A stretch of 64,000 bases of DNA. Origin: Marinomonas sp. KMM3893 (GTDB taxonomy: Bacteria > Pseudomonadota > Gammaproteobacteria > Pseudomonadales > Marinomonadaceae). The translations under genes and the position numbers were made by a program. Positions within the stretch are counted from its first letter, which is position 1. Each line of letters starts with the position of its first letter. The notes under the pieces are model-generated. The model ran no database searches. It was not told the origin of the DNA and worked only from the letters and a program-made list of their open reading frames with translations. Where the stretch lies: positions 677,718 to 741,717 of the forward strand of contig NZ_SJSC01000002.1 in the NCBI RefSeq assembly GCF_004352855.1. The letters are read 5' to 3'. Below, piece after piece: positions 15,925-24,899 of this stretch.

Positions 15925-16470
15925 ATGTCTGAATTAAAACAAGCGGCCGCTCCTGAGCAAGCCCTTGTGGTTGGACGCATTACATCGGTTTACGGTGTTA
16001 AAGGGTGGGTGAAGTTATATTCACACACCGACCCAATGCAAGGAATCTTTGATTACAAGCATTGGTGGTTGAAAACTCCTAGTGGGTGGAAGACCGTTGA
16101 ATTAAGCCAAGGACGACTGCAAGGTCGTGGTTTGGTGGCATCAGTGAAAGGTTATAGCGACAGAGATCTTGTAAAAGAAATCTGCGGTATGGACATCTAC
16201 ATTGATGGCAAAGAGCTCCCAGCGTTAGAGGAAGGTGATTACTACTGGAGTCAGCTGGAAGGTCTTAGGGTTATTACCAAAGAGGGTGTCCTCTTGGGGA
16301 AGGTTTCTCAGCTTATGGAAACCGGTGCGAATGATGTTGTCGTTGTCCGTGCGTGTGAAGGCAGTTTTGATCGCGAAGAACGCTTGATCCCCTATGCGCC
16401 AGGGTCTTATGTTGTAGATATTAATCTAGAACAGCAGGAAATGGTGGTTGATTGGGATCCAGAATTTTAA
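15925..16470 (+). CDS. rimM: Ribosome maturation factor RimM
   Basis: 181 residues. RimM helps assemble the 30S head and binds uS19. The N-terminal beta-barrel starts with VVGRITSVYGVKGWVKL, and the C-terminal PRC-barrel ends with LIPYAPGSYVVDINLEQQEMVVDWDPEF, both canonical. Second gene of the rpsP operon, 15 bp after rpsP and 21 bp before trmD. Confidence 0.97.
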   Translation: MSELKQAAAPEQALVVGRITSVYGVKGWVKLYSHTDPMQGIFDYKHWWLKTPSGWKTVELSQGRLQGRGLVASVKGYSDRDLVKEICGMDIYIDGKELPALEEGDYYWSQLEGLRVITKEGVLLGKVSQLMETGANDVVVVRACEGSFDREERLIPYAPGSYVVDINLEQQEMVVDWDPEF

Positions 16471-16491
16471 GCGTAAAGCTGGAGTCATAAC

Positions 16492-17244
16492 GTGAAGGTC
16501 AGTGTTATATCGCTTTTTCCGGAGATGTTTCAAGCCATTACCCAATATGGAGTAACGGGCAGAGCCATTAAGTCTGGTTTAGTGTCGATGGATTTTATTA
16601 ATCCTCGAGATTTCACCCATGACAGACATAAAACTGTGGATGATCGACCTTATGGTGGTGGTCCTGGGATGCTGATGAAAGTTCAGCCTCTCAAAGATGC
16701 GATTACAAGTGCCAAGTTATTGGTGCCGAACGCAAAAGTTATTTATCTATCCCCTCAAGGGCGTACGCTGACGCAAGAAGGTGTGCAACAGCTTGCTAAA
16801 CAAGCAGAATTTATTCTGGTAGCAGGTCGTTATGAAGGCGTTGATGAGCGTTTAATTCAATCTGAGATTGATGAAGAATGGTCGATTGGCGACTTTGTTC
16901 TAAGTGGTGGCGAGTTGCCGGCTATGGTGCTGATGGATGCCGTACTTCGTATGGTTCCTGGAGTGCTAGGAAAGCAGGCTTCTGCGGACGAAGATTCGTT
17001 TGCAGACGGTTTGTTAGATTGCCCGCATTATACTCGACCAGAAGTGTTGGATGGCGAATCTGTCCCTTCTGTACTGCTTAGTGGCAACCATGAGGAGATT
17101 AGACGCTGGCGATTAAAGCAAAAGCTCGGAAGAACTTTGCAACGCCGGCCAGACCTTCTGCAAGACCTTGAGTTGGACAAGGAACAGCAGAAGCTGTTAG
17201 AAGAGTTTATTCGTGAAACTGAAGATTCAACCTCGGCAGAGTAG
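16492..17244 (+). CDS. trmD: tRNA (guanine37-N1)-methyltransferase
   Basis: 250 residues. TrmD methylates G37 next to the anticodon using SAM and prevents +1 frameshifts. Knot-fold motifs are clear: [32 protein letters not shown] and [16 protein letters not shown] start with GGAG 9 bp upstream. Third gene of the rpsP operon. Confidence 0.97.
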   Translation: MKVSVISLFPEMFQAITQYGVTGRAIKSGLVSMDFINPRDFTHDRHKTVDDRPYGGGPGMLMKVQPLKDAITSAKLLVPNAKVIYLSPQGRTLTQEGVQQLAKQAEFILVAGRYEGVDERLIQSEIDEEWSIGDFVLSGGELPAMVLMDAVLRMVPGVLGKQASADEDSFADGLLDCPHYTRPEVLDGESVPSVLLSGNHEEIRRWRLKQKLGRTLQRRPDLLQDLELDKEQQKLLEEFIRETEDSTSAE

Positions 17245-17312
17245 GAATTACGAGCTTGTCAAAGAGAAGAACCTTCGCTTGGCAAGAAACCATATCATTA
17301 GGAGTCACATCC

Positions 17313-17675
17313 ATGAGTAATAAAACTAAACTGATTCAGCAAATTGAAGCTGAACAGATGACAAAAGAAGTCCCAGCCTTCGGTCCTGGTGACACTGTTG
17401 TTGTTCAAGTTAAAGTTAAAGAAGGTTCACGCGAGCGTCTACAGGCCTATGAAGGTGTTGTAATTGCTAAGCGTAATCGCGGTCTTAACTCAGCATTTAC
17501 CGTTCGTAAAATCTCTAGCGGTATCGGTGTTGAGCGTGCTTTTCAAACATATAGCCCAATTGTTGAAAGCATCGAAGTTAAACGTCGCGGTGACGTGCGT
17601 CAGGCTAAGATCTACTACCTACGCGAGCGTTCTGGTAAATCAGCACGTATTAAAGAGAAATTGGCTAAACGTTAA
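17313..17675 (+). CDS. rplS: 50S ribosomal protein bL19
   Basis: 120 residues. Typical bL19, with [35 protein letters not shown] and the basic end of the family. The ATG at 17313 follows TAGGAG; an in-frame ATG 57 bp upstream is not used by the family. Last gene of the rpsP operon, closed by a strong terminator. Confidence 0.97.
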   Translation: MSNKTKLIQQIEAEQMTKEVPAFGPGDTVVVQVKVKEGSRERLQAYEGVVIAKRNRGLNSAFTVRKISSGIGVERAFQTYSPIVESIEVKRRGDVRQAKIYYLRERSGKSARIKEKLAKR

Positions 17676-17687
17676 TTTTTCTGTGTT

Positions 17688-17717
17688 AAAAAAAGGCGAC
17701 GAAAGTCGCCTTTTTTT
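17688..17717 (+). terminator. Terminator of the rpsP operon
   Basis: GGCGAC-GAAA-GTCGCC hairpin with a GNRA tetraloop, flanked by seven A and seven T residues. Confidence 0.95.
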
Positions 17718-17779
17718 ATGGAACTTCCTCCTAGGGTTGTGGCCTAATGTTGATTACTCTTATTTGCTTGAGGTTATCA

Positions 17780-18499
17780 ATGACGCCCTTCTTTCAGCTC
17801 TTTTCTCGATACGCAATAATCACTTCCCTCCCTGTTTTATTTTCCTCTCTTGCTTTTGCTGGTAAAGCGGAAGTAGATGCCGCTGTGCAACAGGCGCTAC
17901 CTCAATACAGTATAGAAAATATTGAACTTCATTCTGGTTCAGGCTTATACACGGTGACCTTAAAAGATGGACCGGCTTTGCACGTTACTGCCGATGGAAA
18001 ATATTTCACTACGGGGGATATTTATCATATCAATGGCACGGCCGTAGAAAACGAAACCCAGAAAGCGAAGCTTGCCGAGATAGAGGCGTTACCTGTTTCT
18101 AGAATGATTGTCTTTAAAGCCGCTAAGGAAAAAGCGCATATCACAGTGTTTACGGATGTCGATTGTGCCTATTGCCGTATGCTGCACAAAGAAGTTCCTA
18201 AGCTAAATGAAATGGGCATTACGGTGCGTTATTTGGCTTACCCTCGTGCTGGGCTTGGTTCTGACTCCTACAAAAAAATGGTTAGCATCTGGTGTTCTGA
18301 TGATCCTAAAGGTTGGTTAACGAAAGCCAAAGAAGGTGACGCGATACCAGAAAACACCTGTGTAAACCCAGTTGCAGATGACTATAACCTAGGGAATTCC
18401 ATTGGCGTTCGCGGTACTCCAACGATTGTCTTGCAAGACGGTCAGTTGATTCCTGGCTATTTGCCTGCGAATGAATTAGCGAAAGAGCTTGGGTTATAG
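17780..18499 (+). CDS. dsbC: Thiol:disulfide interchange protein DsbC
   Basis: 239 residues. This periplasmic disulfide isomerase has a signal peptide (about 1-27, ending SLAFA), an N-terminal dimerisation domain and a thioredoxin domain with active site CAYC at 129-132. The cis-proline is Pro214 (RGTPT). Two further cysteines (172 and 194) match the structural disulfide of E. coli DsbC. The ATG at 17780 follows GAGG; an in-frame start 33 bp upstream would spoil the signal peptide. hom follows, an unusual but intact neighbour (E. coli places dsbC beside recJ). Confidence 0.93.
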   Translation: MTPFFQLFSRYAIITSLPVLFSSLAFAGKAEVDAAVQQALPQYSIENIELHSGSGLYTVTLKDGPALHVTADGKYFTTGDIYHINGTAVENETQKAKLAEIEALPVSRMIVFKAAKEKAHITVFTDVDCAYCRMLHKEVPKLNEMGITVRYLAYPRAGLGSDSYKKMVSIWCSDDPKGWLTKAKEGDAIPENTCVNPVADDYNLGNSIGVRGTPTIVLQDGQLIPGYLPANELAKELGL

Positions 18500-18645
18500 C
18501 TTTATCGCGAAATATTCCACTAAACATGAGCCGTGTTCAGGGTATTCTTCGTTGGGTTTAATTCACTCTGACGCTATAATGGCAAGGCTTAGATGTTGGA
18601 AATGAACATCGTATAAAAATTAAATTATCTCTGTGGGGTATTGTT

Positions 18646-19947
18646 TTGAAACCGGTAAAAGTCGGAATTTGTGGGCTGGGAACGGTAGGTTCTGGCAGTT
18701 TTAATATTCTGCGTAAAAACGCAGAAGAAATTACACGACGTGTCGGCCGTTCAATCGTAATTGAGCAAGTAGGGGCACGTCGCGATAACGATGCATGCGA
18801 CACCACCGGAGTGAACATGACCCGCGACATTTTTGATGTCGTGAATAATCCAGAGATTGATATTGTTCTTGAGCTTATTGGTGGCACATCCGTCGCGAAA
18901 GAGCTCGTGCTAACCGCCATCAAAAATGGCAAACATGTGGTAACTGCTAACAAAGCACTCATTGCAGAACACGGCAATGAGATATTCGCAAGAGCACAAG
19001 AAAAAGGCGTTATTGTTGCCTTTGAGGCCGCTGTGGCTGGCGGTATTCCTATTATCAAATCTCTTCGTGAAGGTTTGTCTGCAAATCGCATTGATTGGTT
19101 GGCGGGTATCATTAATGGTACGGGCAACTTTATTCTGACTGAGATGAGTGAAAAAGGTCGGAATTTTGATGATGTGCTAAAAGAAGCGCAAGCATTAGGT
19201 TATGCCGAAGCAGATCCTACATTTGATGTAGAAGGTATTGATGCCGCTCATAAATTGACTATTTTAGCCTCTATTGCATTTGGTATTCCTTTGCAGTTTG
19301 AGAAAACCTATACCGAAGGCATCAGTCGTATTACCTCTGAAGACGTCGCTTTTGCGCGTGATCTAGGTTATGCCATCAAACATTTGGGCATTGCTAACCG
19401 CACTAAAAATGGCATTGAGCTGCGCGTCCATCCGACGTTGATCTCGAATAAGCAGTTATTGGCCAATGTGAATGGTGTGATGAATGCGGTCATGGTAAAA
19501 GGCGACGCGGTCGGTCCTACTTTGACTTATGGTGCGGGCGCTGGCGCTATGCCAACAGGCTCATCGGTTGTGGCTGATGTCATTGATGTTGCGCGTACTT
19601 TGACGTCAGATCCTACCAACAGAGTGCCGCATTTGGCCTTCCAAGCGGATGCCTTGTCTGATGTTAATATTCTACCTATTGAAGAAATTGAATGTGGTTT
19701 CTTCTTGAATATGACGATCCAAGACCGCGCTGGTGTGTTGGCGAATATCACTCAGATCTTATCCAAAAATGGCATTAGCATTGAGTCTTTGATTCAGCGT
19801 GAGCGTGAAGGCAGCGACCTTGTGCCGCTGGTAGTCATGACCCATGACGTGAAAGAGCGTTCTATGAATGCAGCCATTGCTGAAATTGAAGCCTTGCCAG
19901 ATGTTGCGGGTACTGTTCAACGTATTCGTGTCGAAACATTGGCTTAA
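18646..19947 (+). CDS. hom: Homoserine dehydrogenase
   Basis: 433 residues, monofunctional. It reduces aspartate semialdehyde to homoserine in the Thr/Met/Ile branch. The Rossmann motif GICGLGTVGSG lies at residues 6-16. GTGNFILTEM and EAQALGYAEADPTFDVEG are the catalytic-domain signatures. A C-terminal ACT domain (about 355-430) suggests feedback inhibition by threonine. TTG start with GTGGGG upstream. thrC follows 12 bp later. Confidence 0.95.
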   Translation: MKPVKVGICGLGTVGSGSFNILRKNAEEITRRVGRSIVIEQVGARRDNDACDTTGVNMTRDIFDVVNNPEIDIVLELIGGTSVAKELVLTAIKNGKHVVTANKALIAEHGNEIFARAQEKGVIVAFEAAVAGGIPIIKSLREGLSANRIDWLAGIINGTGNFILTEMSEKGRNFDDVLKEAQALGYAEADPTFDVEGIDAAHKLTILASIAFGIPLQFEKTYTEGISRITSEDVAFARDLGYAIKHLGIANRTKNGIELRVHPTLISNKQLLANVNGVMNAVMVKGDAVGPTLTYGAGAGAMPTGSSVVADVIDVARTLTSDPTNRVPHLAFQADALSDVNILPIEEIECGFFLNMTIQDRAGVLANITQILSKNGISIESLIQREREGSDLVPLVVMTHDVKERSMNAAIAEIEALPDVAGTVQRIRVETLA

Positions 19948-19959
19948 GGGGAAACAATC

Positions 19960-21345
19960 ATGAAATATATTTCAACTCGTGGTAAAGCACCTGCCTTGTC
20001 TTTTGGCGATGTGCTATTGGCTGGTTTGGCGAATGATGGCGGTTTGTATGTGCCAGAAACCTTACCTCATTATAGTAAAGAAGACATTGCCTCCTGGGCG
20101 AATCTAAGTTACCAAGAACTTGCTTTTAAAGTGATGTGGCCTTTTGTGGAAGGCGACATTCCTGCGGATGCGTTTAAGCGTATGATCGATGAAGCGTACT
20201 CGAGCTTCAATCATTCGTCTGTAGCGCCTATGGTTCAAGTTGGCAATAACGAATGGATACTTGAGTTATTCCGTGGACCTACCTTGGCATTTAAAGATTT
20301 TGCACTGCAATTGCTCGGGCGTTTGATGGATTATGTTCTGTCTGAGCGTAAAGAGAAGCTTGTGATTCTTGGTGCGACATCAGGTGACACAGGTTCAGCC
20401 GCTATTGAAGGTTGCCGTCATTCTGAGCATTTAGATATTTTTATCCTGCACCCATATGAACGAGTGTCTGAAGTGCAACGTCGCCAAATGACGACGGTTA
20501 TTGATGACAATGTTTTCAATATCGCAGTGAAAGGTAACTTTGACGATTGCCAAGGTATGGTGAAGTCTAGCTTTGCGGATCAATCTTTCTTGAAAGGCGC
20601 CAAGCTGGGCGCGGTGAATTCAATCAACTGGGCACGCATCATGGCTCAAGTTGTTTACTACTTTTCATCGGCTTTGTCTGTTGGTGCGCCACATCGTAAG
20701 GTGTCTTTCTCTGTGCCAACCGGTAACTTTGGTGATATTTTCGCGGGTTACCTTGCTAAACAAATGGGCTTGCCGATCGATCAATTGGTTGTTGCGACGA
20801 ACCAGAATGACATTTTGCACCGTGTAATTTCAGAAAACGACATGAGTCGCCAGTCACTAAACGTTACCTTGTCGCCAAGCATGGATATTATGGTATCGAG
20901 TAACTTTGAGCGCTTGTTGTTTGATGCTCATGGCCGCGATGGCGTCGCAATCGATGACTTGATGGCACGCTTTAACAAGGGGGATGTATCCCTTAATGAT
21001 CAAGCTTGGTCATTTGTTAAAGATAATTTCGACAGTTACAAAGTGGATGACAAGAAAACCTGTGATGTGATTGCTGATGTGTTTGCATCTACTCAGTATC
21101 TTCTTGATCCTCATACGGCAATTGGTTTGGAAGCCGCACGTCAGTGTTGGAAAGACAAATCTGTGCCTATGATTACTCTAGCAACAGCGCATCCGGTGAA
21201 GTTCCCAGAAGCGGTTGAAAAGGCCGGTTGCCAATCGCCAAGTTTGCCTGAGCATATGAAGGATCTTTTTGAGCGAGAAGAGTCTTACACTGTGCTAGAC
21301 AACAGCTTAGACGAGGTTCAATCATTTGTTGCCGAGCGTATTTAG
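19960..21345 (+). CDS. thrC: Threonine synthase
   Basis: 461 residues. This PLP enzyme converts phosphohomoserine to threonine. The PLP lysine is Lys112 in TLAFKDFALQ; the GATSGDTGSAAIEG and SVPTGNFGDIFAGY loops bind the cofactor phosphate. It belongs to the longer bacterial/fungal-type subgroup. It forms an operon with hom. No thrB lies here, so homoserine kinase must be encoded elsewhere. Ribosome site GGGGAAAC. Confidence 0.96.
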   Translation: MKYISTRGKAPALSFGDVLLAGLANDGGLYVPETLPHYSKEDIASWANLSYQELAFKVMWPFVEGDIPADAFKRMIDEAYSSFNHSSVAPMVQVGNNEWILELFRGPTLAFKDFALQLLGRLMDYVLSERKEKLVILGATSGDTGSAAIEGCRHSEHLDIFILHPYERVSEVQRRQMTTVIDDNVFNIAVKGNFDDCQGMVKSSFADQSFLKGAKLGAVNSINWARIMAQVVYYFSSALSVGAPHRKVSFSVPTGNFGDIFAGYLAKQMGLPIDQLVVATNQNDILHRVISENDMSRQSLNVTLSPSMDIMVSSNFERLLFDAHGRDGVAIDDLMARFNKGDVSLNDQAWSFVKDNFDSYKVDDKKTCDVIADVFASTQYLLDPHTAIGLEAARQCWKDKSVPMITLATAHPVKFPEAVEKAGCQSPSLPEHMKDLFEREESYTVLDNSLDEVQSFVAERI

Positions 21346-21373
21346 CCGCGCAATAGTGAGTTAATGATAAATA

Positions 21374-21403
21374 AAGCCGGCTCTCTGTGAGGGCCGGCTT
21401 TTC
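21374..21403 (+). terminator. Terminator after hom-thrC
   Basis: AAGCCGGC / GCCGGCTT stem with inner TCTC/GAGG pairing, followed by TTTTC. Confidence 0.88.
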
Positions 21404-21433
21404 TTCTTTTACCTTTCCTACCAGTTACTTTCT

Positions 21434-22159
21434 ATGAACTTAATTTTACTTGATCCAAATAATGAGCCCAGTAGCGGGCAATATGCGTTAACTGAGCGTC
21501 AACAATTGCATGTGTCAAAGGTTATCAAGGCGGTCACTGGCGATGTATTACGTGTGGGCTTGCTCAACGGCGGAATCGGTGAAGGTGTTTATCAGGCGCC
21601 AGAAAACTCAAACCCTGGTGTTATTCATTCATTGACCTTGCATTCTGAACCGCCCGCTGCCTTGCCTATGGTGTTAGTGATGGCCTTACCAAGGCCTAAT
21701 ATGCTCAAGCGAACGTTGCAAAATATCAGTGCGATGGGGGTAAAGGAAATCTATCTGATTCATTCTGCAAAAGTGGAAAAAAGCTATTGGCAGAGCCCTG
21801 TGCTGCAGCAGGATTCTATCCAGCAGTCGTTATTGGAAGGGCTGGAGCAAGCGAAAGACACCATTATGCCTGTGTGTCACATGATCCCGCGTTTTCGTCC
21901 CTTTGTAGAAGACCAATTGCCTGCGATTGTCGCGGATAAGCGAGGGCTACTTGCTCACCCATATCAAGCGAAGGCGTGCCCTGTGGCGATCAAAGAGCCT
22001 TGCGTGTTGGCTTTGGGGCCAGAAGGTGGCTGGAATGAGTTTGAAGTAGAAAAATGGCTCGAAGCTGGGATGGAGTCTGTGCACCTAGGGGATCGTATTC
22101 TTAGAGTAGAAACCGTCGTACCTGTGTTGTTGTCGAGACTGTATCCTGCTGGTTGTTAA
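21434..22159 (+). CDS. rsmE: 16S rRNA (uracil1498-N3)-methyltransferase RsmE
   Basis: 241 residues. The N-terminal PUA-like domain is followed by a SPOUT methyltransferase domain with LALGPEGGWNEFEV and the final VHLGDRILRVETVVPVLLSRL, both RsmE hallmarks. RsmE methylates U1498 in the decoding region. No clear ribosome site before the ATG. It stands between the hom-thrC terminator and a cyclase gene. Confidence 0.93.
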   Translation: MNLILLDPNNEPSSGQYALTERQQLHVSKVIKAVTGDVLRVGLLNGGIGEGVYQAPENSNPGVIHSLTLHSEPPAALPMVLVMALPRPNMLKRTLQNISAMGVKEIYLIHSAKVEKSYWQSPVLQQDSIQQSLLEGLEQAKDTIMPVCHMIPRFRPFVEDQLPAIVADKRGLLAHPYQAKACPVAIKEPCVLALGPEGGWNEFEVEKWLEAGMESVHLGDRILRVETVVPVLLSRLYPAGC

Positions 22160-22252
22160 TGTCCCCTAATCTCTGTTAATTTCTCTTAATACTGCTCAGT
22201 AGGGAAACTCTACGTATTTTCAGAGTGTAGTAAGCAAATGAAGGAGAGAGGA

Positions 22253-23365
22253 ATGAGCGAAGTAGCTCGTGGTTGCCGGCCTGATGCTCAGCGCGATAAT
22301 AAAAACTTGATGCAGCGTTGTGTTCATCACGTTTTTTATTTCGGCCTGTCTGGTGAGATATTTTCCGAGCAAATTCGTCGCACCTTGCTCGTTAATCTGT
22401 TTTCCATCGTCGGTATAGTCTTTACCTTCCCACTGGGTATTGCGGCGCTATACCGTTCTAATACTTGGCTTGCCCTTGTTTTGCTGTGTTTCGCATTCAT
22501 CTTTTGTATCAACCAGTTTTATCTTAGGCGAACTAGAAACCATGAGATCTGCGCTAATATAATCATCTATCCTCTGTATTTTCTCATGCTGTATCTCGTT
22601 TTCACCGGTGGTGTTAATGGCACAGGGTATGTATGGATTTTTTGTGTTCCTGCTGTGTCTTTGTTTATCCAAGGGATAAAGCGAGGCGTGATCGAGATGG
22701 TCATTTTTACCTTGCTGCTTATCGTCATTCTGTATTTTTTTGCGAGTGTTTATGGTTTTGCTTTTCACTATGATGAAGACCTAAGGTTTCGTGTAATCGC
22801 ATCTTTTATCGTGGTATTTTTCTTGTCGACTATTTATGAATATTCCATGTCGCGTTTTAATAAAGCTTTGCATGAATCGTCAAAGCAGCTTAAGGAACAG
22901 GCTGAAACAGACCCTTTAACGCAGCTATTGAATAGGCGAGGGATGCAGCAACGCTTAGAGGAGGCTGAAGGCGCTGAGCTGCGTTTGGTGTTAATTGACG
23001 TGGATTATTTTAAAAACATAAATGATCAATACGGCCATGATTGTGGTGATTTTATTCTCCGTTCGCTTGCCAGACTAATACAAAAAGAGCTGCCTGAAGG
23101 CGCTTGGTTATCTCGCTGGGGAGGAGAAGAATTTTTACTGGCACTTAATGACGCTTACTTAGGCCAAGCGATAGAAGTCGCCGAGAAAATTCGTCAGGCT
23201 ATAGAAGGGTATGATTTTAATTACGATGAGCAAGAGATACGCATCACCGCCAGCTTTGGTATCGTTCCATTAGGAACTGATCACCCTTTGGCTCTGGCCT
23301 TGAAGGCGGCTGATAGCTTGCTATATAAAGCAAAAGACGCTGGTAGAAACAATATCTGCGTGTGA
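22253..23365 (+). CDS. Membrane-bound diguanylate cyclase (GGDEF)
   Basis: 370 residues. Six or so transmembrane helices fill about residues 45-200, a sensor region of unrecognised type. A C-terminal GGDEF domain begins at DPLTQLLNRRG and has the active signature GGEEF at about 290-294, so c-di-GMP synthesis is likely. No RxxD inhibitory site lies ahead of it. The ATG at 22253 follows AAGGAGAGAGG; an ATG 15 bp upstream lies within that ribosome site. A perfect hairpin separates it from the convergent transporter. Confidence 0.9.
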   Translation: MSEVARGCRPDAQRDNKNLMQRCVHHVFYFGLSGEIFSEQIRRTLLVNLFSIVGIVFTFPLGIAALYRSNTWLALVLLCFAFIFCINQFYLRRTRNHEICANIIIYPLYFLMLYLVFTGGVNGTGYVWIFCVPAVSLFIQGIKRGVIEMVIFTLLLIVILYFFASVYGFAFHYDEDLRFRVIASFIVVFFLSTIYEYSMSRFNKALHESSKQLKEQAETDPLTQLLNRRGMQQRLEEAEGAELRLVLIDVDYFKNINDQYGHDCGDFILRSLARLIQKELPEGAWLSRWGGEEFLLALNDAYLGQAIEVAEKIRQAIEGYDFNYDEQEIRITASFGIVPLGTDHPLALALKAADSLLYKAKDAGRNNICV

Positions 23366-23377
23366 TTGGTTGGCTTG

Positions 23378-23411
23378 AAAGTCCTCCTTAAAATATTTTA
23401 AGGAGGACTTT
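23378..23411. terminator. Bidirectional terminator between cyclase and transporter genes
   Basis: A perfect 16-bp stem AAAGTCCTCCTTAAAA / TTTTAAGGAGGACTTT with a 2-nt apex, and T runs on both strands. Confidence 0.92.
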
Positions 23412-23418
23412 TTGCTAT

Positions 23419-24651
23419 TTAGTGAGTGCGAACTTTGGAGCCGATAGCCCCATAGTACGCAATGTATAGGTAGCAAATAACAGGCATAACAAAGGAGATC
23501 TGTAGGCCAATAGAGTCAGCCAGAGAGCCTTGAATGACGGGTAAAATTGCACCACCTACAATGGCCAAACAAAGTAAGCCAGAGCCGCGACTGGTCTGTG
23601 CGCCTAAGCCGCTAAGGGCGAGGCTGAAAATCGTCGGGAACATAATTGAGTTAAAGAAACCCACTAATAAGATAGACCACATGGCAATGTGACCGTCATT
23701 TAAGATCGTGCTTACAATCAAGACAATGGCCAATAAAGCGTTCATGGTAAGCAGTTTGCTTGCCGACATTCGCTGCATCAGCGCTGCCCCGATAAAGCGC
23801 CCAACCATAGCGCCTCCCCAGTAATACGCAACGTAGTGAGCGGCATCTGCTTCGGCCAGCCCTGCAATATTATCAAGGCCAAAGAAGTTAACGAGTAGGC
23901 TCCCAATAGAGACCTCCGCGCCAACGTACATAAAGATAGCCACAGCACCTAACACCAAATGGCGGTAACTTAAGATACTGATGTCTGGTGCTGCTGTGCT
24001 TTCTTCTTCGACATTCGAGGGCGTTGGCAGACTAATGCGAGTGAAGATAATCGCCAAAATAACAAGCGCTGCGGCTAACCCTATATAAGGGAAGATCACG
24101 CTTTCTGCTTCTTGCGCTTTGGACGCATATTGACCTGCAGCGGTAAACAGTAGTGCGCCACCAACTAAAGGAGCAAGGGTTGTTCCTAACGAGTTGAATG
24201 CTTGTGAAAGCGTTAAGCGACTGGATGCGGTCTCGGAAGGCCCCATAATGGTGACAAGAGGGTTAGCGGCGACTTGTAAAATAGTGATGCCGGACGCTAA
24301 GACAAAAAGAGCGCCTAGAAAAATGATATAAAGTTGCGCTTTTGCGGCGGCAATAAAGAGTAAACAGCCCGCTGCTGCAATCATTAATCCGATGCCTATG
24401 CCGCGTTGGAAGCCAATTTTCTTAACAAGGTTACCGGCTGGAACAGAAACAATAAAATAGGCGCCGAAAAAGCAGAATTGAATTAGCATCGCCTGTGTAT
24501 AGGAAAGGTCAAAAACGCCTTTTAAGTGTGGGATTAGAATGTCATTAAGCGATGTAATAAACCCCCACATAAAAAACAAGGATGTGAGAGCAACGAACGC
24601 AAAGCGTTGATTTAACTGTGGCTTTTCAGCCATAGATGACGTGTTTTTCAT
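23419..24651 (-). CDS. FucP/GluP-type sugar:H+ or sugar:Na+ symporter (MFS)
   Basis: 410 residues, 12 transmembrane helices, Major Facilitator Superfamily, fucose-permease branch. Signatures are [19 protein letters not shown], the [11 protein letters not shown] helix and NPLVTIMGP. Branch members import fucose, glucose/galactose or N-acetylglucosamine (NagP). No sugar catabolic gene lies beside it, so the substrate is not determined. The ATG at 24651 follows GGAAAAATT; an in-frame ATG 66 bp upstream has no ribosome site. Confidence 0.88.
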   Translation of the reverse strand: MKNTSSMAEKPQLNQRFAFVALTSLFFMWGFITSLNDILIPHLKGVFDLSYTQAMLIQFCFFGAYFIVSVPAGNLVKKIGFQRGIGIGLMIAAAGCLLFIAAAKAQLYIIFLGALFVLASGITILQVAANPLVTIMGPSETASSRLTLSQAFNSLGTTLAPLVGGALLFTAAGQYASKAQEAESVIFPYIGLAAALVILAIIFTRISLPTPSNVEEESTAAPDISILSYRHLVLGAVAIFMYVGAEVSIGSLLVNFFGLDNIAGLAEADAAHYVAYYWGGAMVGRFIGAALMQRMSASKLLTMNALLAIVLIVSTILNDGHIAMWSILLVGFFNSIMFPTIFSLALSGLGAQTSRGSGLLCLAIVGGAILPVIQGSLADSIGLQISFVMPVICYLYIAYYGAIGSKVRTH

Positions 24652-24851
24652 AATTTTTCCGATCAGTTTAAACGAGGATTGTTCGTTTTTTATCTTTAGA
24701 ATAGTTATCCAAATCAAAAAATCACGGCATCATAGCACCGTAAAGGCGCTTAAGTGTGTCGGGGGGCGTTGTGTGACATAAGTGTCCTAATAAATTCCTA
24801 AATAGGCACTCTACTGTAAGGAAATATTACCTAGCCGTATTTTATGTAACA

Positions 24852-24884
24852 TACTCCAGCCTCGTTTGTGAGCTGGCTGGAGTA
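24852..24884 (-). terminator. Stem-loop after the chemoreceptor gene
   Basis: A perfect 10-bp stem TACTCCAGCC / GGCTGGAGTA with a 13-nt loop, just beyond the stop of the minus-strand chemoreceptor. The T run is weak, so it may act as an RNA 3' end stabiliser as well. Confidence 0.6.
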
Positions 24885-24899
24885 GGTTATTTGGCGGGA

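Noticed and set aside
22259..23365. RxxD product-inhibition site in the diguanylate cyclase
   Set aside because: The residues before GGEEF do not include RxxD at the required position.
24815..24832. GacA-like box (TGTAAG left half) upstream of the MFS gene
   Set aside because: The right half (TTACCT) matches CTTACA at only two of six bases, so only one half-site is present.
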